From positions 818,661 through 882,660 of the forward strand of contig PLJL01000004.1 of NCBI GenBank assembly GCA_003140215.1: a stretch of DNA of 64,000 nucleotides, in the 5' to 3' direction. Positions 59,065 through 64,000 of the stretch are shown piece after piece (within the stretch, counting starts at the first letter, position 1; every line of letters starts with the position of its first letter). Source of the stretch: Vulcanimicrobiota bacterium (GTDB lineage Bacteria > Vulcanimicrobiota > Vulcanimicrobiia > Vulcanimicrobiales > Vulcanimicrobiaceae). The position numbers were made by a program, and so were the translations under genes. The notes under the pieces are model-generated. The model saw nothing but the letters and a program-made list of their open reading frames with translations, was not told where the DNA came from and searched no databases.

Positions 59065-59161
59065 CCGGGGGTTCTCCGCGGTGCCTCCGGCGCCCCGAGA
59101 CTTCCCGCTGCCCGGCCGCTTGCGCCGGGCCGCCGGCTCCGCCGGCGTCCAGAGAGGGCCT

Positions 59162-59458
59162 ATGCCAGTCACCGACTACGAAGTCACCTATATTTTGCGC
59201 CCGAGCTTGGAGGAGACCGAGGTCGACGAGCGCTCCACGGCGATCGCCGACGACCTCAAGACCCGCGGCGGCGAGATCGTCGGCGAGCTCGAGAAGCTTG
59301 GCAAGCGCCGGCTGGCCTACGAGATCGACGACGTCCGCGAGGGCTACTACGTCGTGATGCACTTCAAGAGCGAGCCCGATCAGGCCAAGGAGCTCGAGCG
59401 GCGCCTGCGCCTCAACGAGTCGGTCCTGCGCCAGATCGTTATCCGCAAGGACGACTGA
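59162..59458 (+). CDS. rpsF: 30S ribosomal protein S6
   Basis: 98 residues. DYEVTYILRPSLEETEVDER, GGEIVGELEKLGKRRLAYEI and REGYYVVMHFKSEPDQAKEL with LRLNESVLRQIVIRKDD match S6 from end to end. S6 binds 16S rRNA with S18. ATG 59162 follows a GAGAGGG ribosome site. Normally rpsF, ssb, rpsR and rplI form one operon; here only the first two are present. Confidence 0.97.
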   Translation: MPVTDYEVTYILRPSLEETEVDERSTAIADDLKTRGGEIVGELEKLGKRRLAYEIDDVREGYYVVMHFKSEPDQAKELERRLRLNESVLRQIVIRKDD

Positions 59459-59548
59459 CCCAAGGGTCCCCGGTCCACTGTGCCGGACACCTGGCACTGC
59501 CGCCGCGTACGCTGACGCGGCAAGAGCACTCAGCAGAAGGAAGACGAG

Positions 59549-59977
59549 ATGGCGGGCAGCTTCAATCGAATCACTTTGGTCGGAAACCTGACGCGCGACC
59601 CCGAGATCCGTTACGTCGGATCGGGCGCGGCGGTCACCAAGTTCACGCTGGCCGTGAACCGGCGCTCCAAGCAGCAGGAGGAGACGGACTTCGTCGACTG
59701 CGTCGCTTGGGACAAGCTCGCCGAGACGTGCAACACGTACCTCAAGAAGGGCATGTCGTGCCTGGTCGACGGGCGGCTCTCGATCCGTTCGTACGAGACG
59801 AAGGAAGGCGAGAAGCGCAAAGCGGCCGAGGTCGTGGTCAACACGATGCAAATGCTCGACCGCGCCAACCGCGCACCGGGCGAAGGCGGCGGCAGCTACG
59901 ATAAACCGCGCACCGCAACCCCCGCAACCGGCGGCGAGTTCGACGCAGCGCTAGACGAAGAAGAGATTCCGTTCTAG
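59549..59977 (+). CDS. ssb: Single-stranded DNA-binding protein
   Basis: 142 residues with AAGGAAG before ATG 59549. NRITLVGNLTRDPEIRYVGS, VTKFTLAVNRRSKQQEETDF, VDCVAWDKLAETCNTYLKKG and GRLSIRSYETKEGEKR form the OB-fold, and the tail DEEEIPF is the acidic tip that recruits repair and replication partners. The linker is short. Located 90 bases after rpsF. Confidence 0.97.
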   Translation: MAGSFNRITLVGNLTRDPEIRYVGSGAAVTKFTLAVNRRSKQQEETDFVDCVAWDKLAETCNTYLKKGMSCLVDGRLSIRSYETKEGEKRKAAEVVVNTMQMLDRANRAPGEGGGSYDKPRTATPATGGEFDAALDEEEIPF

Positions 59978-60127
59978 CGTTCTGGCGTTTGAAGTCGCGG
60001 GGGCTGCCCTAGGACGTCGACGTCGCCCCGTCCACACTCTCCACCGACGTCCACCGCGTCCACATCTTGACATTCGTCCACGCCGTCCCCAAGGCCCCAC
60101 TATGGATACCCGGTGCAACACTCGTCC

Positions 60128-60406
60128 ATGGCGACCGCCGACGACGCGAAGATCTACACCGTCGTGCTACGGATGCGCTCGTACCTGGTCAGCGCCGAAG
60201 AAGCCGCCTCGATCCGGCTCGCACAGCGCGAGCGCAGGTCGACTGTCGCATTCGACGCTCTCAAATGTTGCGGCGACTGTCAGGAGGGCACCATGCGTGT
60301 CGAGGAAGACGTCGCACAAGTGCGCGCGCTCATCGCGCACGAGAGCCCCGTACTGATCTCCGCCGCCGAGACGAACGTTATCCCACTGTTCCGGTTGCGG
60401 GTCTAG
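60128..60406 (+). CDS. Hypothetical protein
   Basis: 92 residues from ATG 60128 (ATG 60113 is alternative). ATADDAKIYTVVLRMRSYLV is followed by SAEEAASIRLAQRERRSTVA and a Cys pair (LKCCGDCQEG). The pattern of a short beta strand and two helices would fit a small soluble protein. It is not recognised. The last 29 bases overlap the end of the convergent HNH gene. G+C is lower than in ssb. Confidence 0.4.
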   Translation: MATADDAKIYTVVLRMRSYLVSAEEAASIRLAQRERRSTVAFDALKCCGDCQEGTMRVEEDVAQVRALIAHESPVLISAAETNVIPLFRLRV

Positions 60407-61085
60407 CCCGCCGAACCCGTAAGGCCCGCACCGCGGTCACAAAGTCGCTCAAGTCGTCCCAATCGGGGGTTCCGGAGCGCTCGAGCAAGTGGCGGGCATA
60501 AACGGAAAGCAGGGAACGAGCTGGCGTGAGCTGGGCTCGGCGGCCCCGGTTGCACCGCTCGCAGGCCGTCACAATCCACTCTCGCGCCGCAAGTTTTAGG
60601 ACGTTCGGATTAACGTGTCCCCTCAGTAGCGCATAGTCGGCCAAAGTGAACAGATGGTCCGCGTCGCTATCGAAGAATACGCGTTCCTGGAGCGCATTAT
60701 CTGTGTTCCACTCGTCGGCGCCGCTGCCCGCGTCAAATTCATCCGCGGCGAGGTCCGCCGCCGGGATCTGAGGCGTGCTTTCCCAGGTAACTGGCTCCCG
60801 GCACCACACACACGCAAATCCGTCCCGCTCAAGGATCTCGAACCGCCGGCGCTCGCTTACGCGATACCAGGATGGCTGCTTCGACGCCCCCGTGTTGGAG
60901 GGCGAAACGCCGAATTCATGACCGTATGTGGCGATGTTTAGGGACTTGATCTTCTGGCCGTGCTCGCACCAAGAAGCAATCTGGTTGATCTTGGAACGGT
61001 AAGCTGCCATCACGTGGGTCGGCTTGGGACAACACGACGATCCCTCAACATCGAAATACTTGATCCGTATTGCACCCGCATCCAT
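60378..61085 (-). CDS. HNH-type endonuclease-like protein
   Basis: 235 residues. RRRFEILERDGFACVWCREP gives the RRF.iL.RDgf.C..C start of the HNH zinc fold. DADHLFTLADYALLRGHVNP has the Asp-His of the active site, and EWIVTACERCNRGRRAQL the C..CN..k end. The spacing between the DH and CxxCN parts is longer than usual because of an insert. It probably cuts DNA; restriction, defence or mobile-element roles are all possible. Lower G+C and setting between unrelated hypotheticals suggest an accessory gene. Confidence 0.75.
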   Translation of the reverse strand: MDAGAIRIKYFDVEGSSCCPKPTHVMAAYRSKINQIASWCEHGQKIKSLNIATYGHEFGVSPSNTGASKQPSWYRVSERRRFEILERDGFACVWCREPVTWESTPQIPAADLAADEFDAGSGADEWNTDNALQERVFFDSDADHLFTLADYALLRGHVNPNVLKLAAREWIVTACERCNRGRRAQLTPARSLLSVYARHLLERSGTPDWDDLSDFVTAVRALRVRRARPATGTVG

Positions 61086-61315
61086 TGCCCCGAGTATCCT
61101 CTAACCTCGAGGTCGGAAGATAGGCGAGCATACGTTCGAGTTTCGTCAAATTCCTAAATCTACGGGTCACGTCACGTTCAGCCACAACCGCTGGGAGCGA
61201 GCACCGGTCAAGTTCGTGTAAAGCGCAACGAGGTCGCGGCGCTCGATGCGCTGATTCCCTCGCGCATTATAAAAAGAGCAGGGTAAGGCGCCGAAACACG
61301 GCAACAAGCCGCGGC

Positions 61316-62083
61316 ATGTTCTCCGCTCTGCAACGGCTGGTAGGCGGCCGGACGAAGGACGTTCCGATGAAGCCGGTCGCACCCGCCCCCTCTGAATGCG
61401 ACCCGCTGCCGCGACACTGGTGCGAGCATCCGATTTTCGCCGGTGCGGGTGAGGTAGTGAGCGCGCGCGCCACGATCGAAGGTGCGCTCGCGATCGCGGT
61501 GGGCGGCACCCGTGCGGAAGGTGAGGCGCTCGCGGGCGTTTTCGGCGAACGCCCTCCCCGGTGGCCGCAATACGACGAGGCTCGCGCGTGGCTGCGCTCG
61601 GAAGGTGCGCGGCTTTGGTGGAACGTCAACGGCGAGACGCCGGAACGCGAAGATGGTCTCCAGCTCTTCTCAACCGAGGCGCTTCGGGCGCACGCGCTTC
61701 CATTCGGTGTGAAAGGCCGCTCGAAGGCTGAGCTCGCGCAACGTTTGCGCGCCGTCGCACCTGCTGAGAGGATAGTGGTGTTGGAACGGGAGGGCCGCAC
61801 TAGCTGGGAGGTGGCAAATCGGCGTCGCGAGTTACGCAAGTTCTACGAGGTGCTCGCGCACGGCGTCGCGATGTCGAGAGGCAGTATCGCCAACGTGCGC
61901 GCAATGCGTGACGACGGATTTGCGAGACGCATGAAATGGACGAGTGGATTGTGTTGCAGCCGGTGCAGCGCCGCGGACGGCACGACCGTCGCTATTGGTT
62001 GCGTCTTCCCACACGTCGGAGTAGTACTCTCGCCGGCGCATCCCGGCTGCTGCTGCGTCGAAATCGCGGAACTCGACTTTTGA
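61316..62083 (+). CDS. Hypothetical protein with SAP-like motif and Cys-rich C-terminus
   Basis: 255 residues (ATG 61367 is a later option). Middle: RAHALPFGVKGRSKAELAQR with LRAVA, similar to the SAP helix-loop-helix that binds DNA (G.K.eL..Rl). C-terminus: KWTSGLCCSRCSAADGTTVA, then GCVFPHVGVVLSPAHPGCCC. The Cys and His spacing looks like metal binding and is somewhat like the end of phage head-morphogenesis proteins (HPgCrC), but this is weak. No further assignment. Confidence 0.5.
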   Translation: MFSALQRLVGGRTKDVPMKPVAPAPSECDPLPRHWCEHPIFAGAGEVVSARATIEGALAIAVGGTRAEGEALAGVFGERPPRWPQYDEARAWLRSEGARLWWNVNGETPEREDGLQLFSTEALRAHALPFGVKGRSKAELAQRLRAVAPAERIVVLEREGRTSWEVANRRRELRKFYEVLAHGVAMSRGSIANVRAMRDDGFARRMKWTSGLCCSRCSAADGTTVAIGCVFPHVGVVLSPAHPGCCCVEIAELDF

Positions 62084-62339
62084 CGCGCCCCGTACCCCTG
62101 GAACGGAGAAGGCAGTGAAGCTTCAAGAAGACGCGAAACCGTAGCCGGGGCCGATTGCGGTTTACCGACCCGTTGCCGCGAAGCAGGGTAAATCGCGCGC
62201 AAGGACGAGGATCGAGCCTCCCGTCGCCAAACAATGCCGATCCGGGTCTTTGTAGTTCGGCATCTCCTCTCGGAGGTGGGTTAGCCTTCGACCAACGCGA
62301 ACACCCTCAAGGTTCTTCTCTGTAAACGGGTGCGTTCTT

Positions 62340-63848
62340 ATGGTCTCTCCACGTGTGGTCACGGGTTCCATGCTCTACAATTTCTTGAAATGCGAGCACC
62401 GTCCGTGGATGGACCTATATGGTGACGAGGAACTCCGTGACGACGCAAGCCCGTTCGTGGAAATGCTCTGGCGACATGCCAGATCGCACGAAGAGTTGGA
62501 ACTCGCTAAGCTAGAAGGCACGTCTATCGATCGCACGCATTCCACTGCTGCGGAAAGAGAGCGTGCGACGCTGGAAGCAATGGATCGTCACGAACGCTTG
62601 ATCCTTGGGGGCCGGATTACGAGCGACGATCTGGTCGGTGAGCCGGATTTACTGCGACTCGACGGCGACCGATACGTGCCTGGTGACGTCAAGTCCGGCG
62701 CAGCGGACGAAGGCCCGAGCTCGGGTCAGCGAAAGCTCAAGGTGCACTACGCCGTGCAGCTCGCCCTCCACGTCGACGTCCTCGAACGTATAGGCCGTTC
62801 CGCCGGCAGGCGTCCATTCGTGCTCGATGTGCGGGGTGATGAGGTCGTCTACGACCTGGGGGCTCCAAAGGGCCCGAAGATGCCGACGACGCTTTGGGAT
62901 GACTATCTTGAGGCGTTGAGCTCTGTCCGCGCCATCCTTGCCGGTACAGCGTCCTCGGCACCGGCCTTGAGTGGTGACTGCAAGGAGTGCTGGTGGTTTC
63001 ACGCATGCACGGCCGAGCTCGAGCGTACGAATGACCTGACGCTGCTTCCCGAAGTCGGGCGCGGTCGCCGCCGCGTACTCTTCCCCTATGTAACAACCAT
63101 ACGCGAGCTCGCCGCCTCTGCCCCCGGTGACTTCCTAGACGAGAAAGGCAAAAGTATAATCAAAGGGGTGGGTGCCGACACCCTCGCGGCATACCGCGAT
63201 CGCGCGGTTCTTCGCGCCTCGGGCGGTAGTGCTTACCTAAAGGCTCCGCTGACGCCCAATCCGTGCGGAACGGAGCTCTTCTTCGATATCGAAACCTTCC
63301 GAGACCGGTGTTACCTGCACGGCTTTGTCGTGCGTATCAACCACGACTCCGTGACGGAGCGCTATGTTGGCTTCTTCATGGATCGAGATACGGCTGATGC
63401 GGAACGCGAGGCTTTCGCTCAGTCGTGGTCATTTGTGTGCTCGCAACGCCCATGTATCGTCTATATTTACTCAAAGTATGAGCGTACATGGTGGCGTGGG
63501 CTACAGCAGCGCTATCCAGATGTCTGCTCCGCTCAGGACATTGAAGGCCTGTTCGACCCGGACATCACGATAGATCTCTACGATGTTGTCTCGAAGCAAA
63601 GCGAGTGGCCGACCATGGATTATTCGCTAAAGACACTTGCGAAGCACCTTGGCTTCGGTTGGCGTGACACGCATCCGTCTGGCTCGGCATCGATCGAGTG
63701 GTACGACCGGCACCTACGAGGTGACGGGAGCGCGAAGCAACGTATTCTCGACTATAACGAAGATGACTGTCGTGCAATGCGGGTCTTGTTCGACGGCCTC
63801 CTTGACCTGCCGGTGCGTGCTGAAGGCCCGACGATGAGATCGATATAG
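62340..63848 (+). CDS. TM0106-family RecB-like nuclease with RNase H-fold domain
   Basis: 502 residues. The N-terminal half is Cas4/RecB-like: FLKCEHRPWMDLYG (first Fe-S Cys), VGEPDLLRLDGDRYVPGDVK (PD...D.K active site), HYAVQLALHVDVLERIG, then CKECWWFHAC (three further Cys), consistent with a 4Fe-4S nuclease. The C-terminal half is an exonuclease-like RNase H fold: ELFFDIETFRDRCYLHGFVV, YIYSKYERTWWRGLQQRYPD, YSLKTLAKHLGFGWRD and YNEDDCRAMRVLFDGLLDL with acidic residues kept. Members are linked to DNA repair and, in some genomes, defence islands. It is followed six bases later by another ORF. Confidence 0.85.
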   Translation: MVSPRVVTGSMLYNFLKCEHRPWMDLYGDEELRDDASPFVEMLWRHARSHEELELAKLEGTSIDRTHSTAAERERATLEAMDRHERLILGGRITSDDLVGEPDLLRLDGDRYVPGDVKSGAADEGPSSGQRKLKVHYAVQLALHVDVLERIGRSAGRRPFVLDVRGDEVVYDLGAPKGPKMPTTLWDDYLEALSSVRAILAGTASSAPALSGDCKECWWFHACTAELERTNDLTLLPEVGRGRRRVLFPYVTTIRELAASAPGDFLDEKGKSIIKGVGADTLAAYRDRAVLRASGGSAYLKAPLTPNPCGTELFFDIETFRDRCYLHGFVVRINHDSVTERYVGFFMDRDTADAEREAFAQSWSFVCSQRPCIVYIYSKYERTWWRGLQQRYPDVCSAQDIEGLFDPDITIDLYDVVSKQSEWPTMDYSLKTLAKHLGFGWRDTHPSGSASIEWYDRHLRGDGSAKQRILDYNEDDCRAMRVLFDGLLDLPVRAEGPTMRSI

Positions 63849-63853
63849 CGACG

Positions 63854-64000
63854 GTGAGCCTCTTCGAGTCGCTCTGGCGTCTGCTCGGAGTGAGCGACGC
63901 GCACGCACTGTTTCGGTCGTCGCAGGACGAACGCGGTATCGTAGCGTCACCGTCGAAGCGTATCGGTGAACGTGCGGCGAGAGAAAGCTCAGGTGATCCA
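63854..64000 (+). CDS. Partial ORF cut by the window end, unknown
   Basis: GTG 63854 starts SLFESLWRLLGVSDAHALFR, and the frame stays open to the last base (49 codons). It begins five bases after the RecB-like gene stop, suggesting an operon. No family can be read from this fragment. The N-terminal amphipathic helix could be a small protein-interaction segment. Confidence 0.5.
   Translation, partial: MSLFESLWRLLGVSDAHALFRSSQDERGIVASPSKRIGERAARESSGDP

Noticed and set aside
1-64000. tRNA, rRNA, CRISPR arrays, insertion sequences
   Set aside because: No cloverleaf with TTCGA-type arm, no rRNA segment, no regularly spaced repeats and no transposase were found by reading both strands; short or degenerate cases could be missed.

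Overview
The window is a G+C-rich bacterial chromosome segment. A secretin, flagellar rod and export genes, an RND pump and a large outer-membrane barrel show that the host has two membranes. The repertoire (a pared-down flagellar-type export cluster, a Tad pilus, bifunctional Rel) does not fit the well-known proteobacterial layouts. A deep-branching lineage such as candidate phylum Eremiobacterota (WPS-2) is my guess; it is recall, not proof.

Layout. (1) 1-16629 holds a flagellar-type type III export cluster: fliF with a FliG-like tail, fliH, fliI, a lytic transglycosylase, an aspartyl protease, a possible fliK, a rod-protein-like gene, fliM, fliN, fliP, then fliQ, fliR, flhB, flhA. It is interrupted by an antisense Fic gene (7234-8205) and by a metF / membrane hydrolase / SDR block (9114-12530). 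The last 42 bases of metF are repeated on the far side of the hydrolase gene, which suggests an inserted cassette. (2) 16666-22875 holds an acyl-CoA dehydrogenase and acyl-CoA ligase pair, a secreted CAP protein and Crp, LysR and TetR regulators. (3) 22872-36661 is a Tad/Flp pilus locus in two divergent operons, each with its own Flp pilin. The leftward one ends in a GGDEF-EAL protein; the rightward one encodes a TadZ-TadA fusion. (4) 36695-38265 is an AbiE-like toxin-antitoxin pair behind a consensus promoter that would give a leaderless mRNA. (5) 38308-43649 holds fur, secD, secF and a HIRAN/RecQ-like helicase. (6) 43688-49309 holds small membrane and lipoprotein genes, three GT4 glycosyltransferases and a TonB-like protein. 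(7) 49462-52954 holds apt, rel and a Uma2-family nuclease. (8) 52974-55569 holds an M-box (ykoK) magnesium riboswitch on the minus strand, followed by its terminator, two small ORFs and an outer-membrane barrel. (9) 55579-59977 holds an RND pump, rpsF and ssb. (10) 59978-64000 is an accessory tail with HNH and RecB-like nucleases.

The most noteworthy items are the M-box that appears to control an outer-membrane barrel rather than a known Mg2+ transporter; the export cluster, which in this window lacks FliG-C and the CheY-binding end of FliM and encodes wall and protein cutting enzymes; the metF 3'-end duplication; and the TadZ-TadA fusion. No tRNA, rRNA or CRISPR array was seen.
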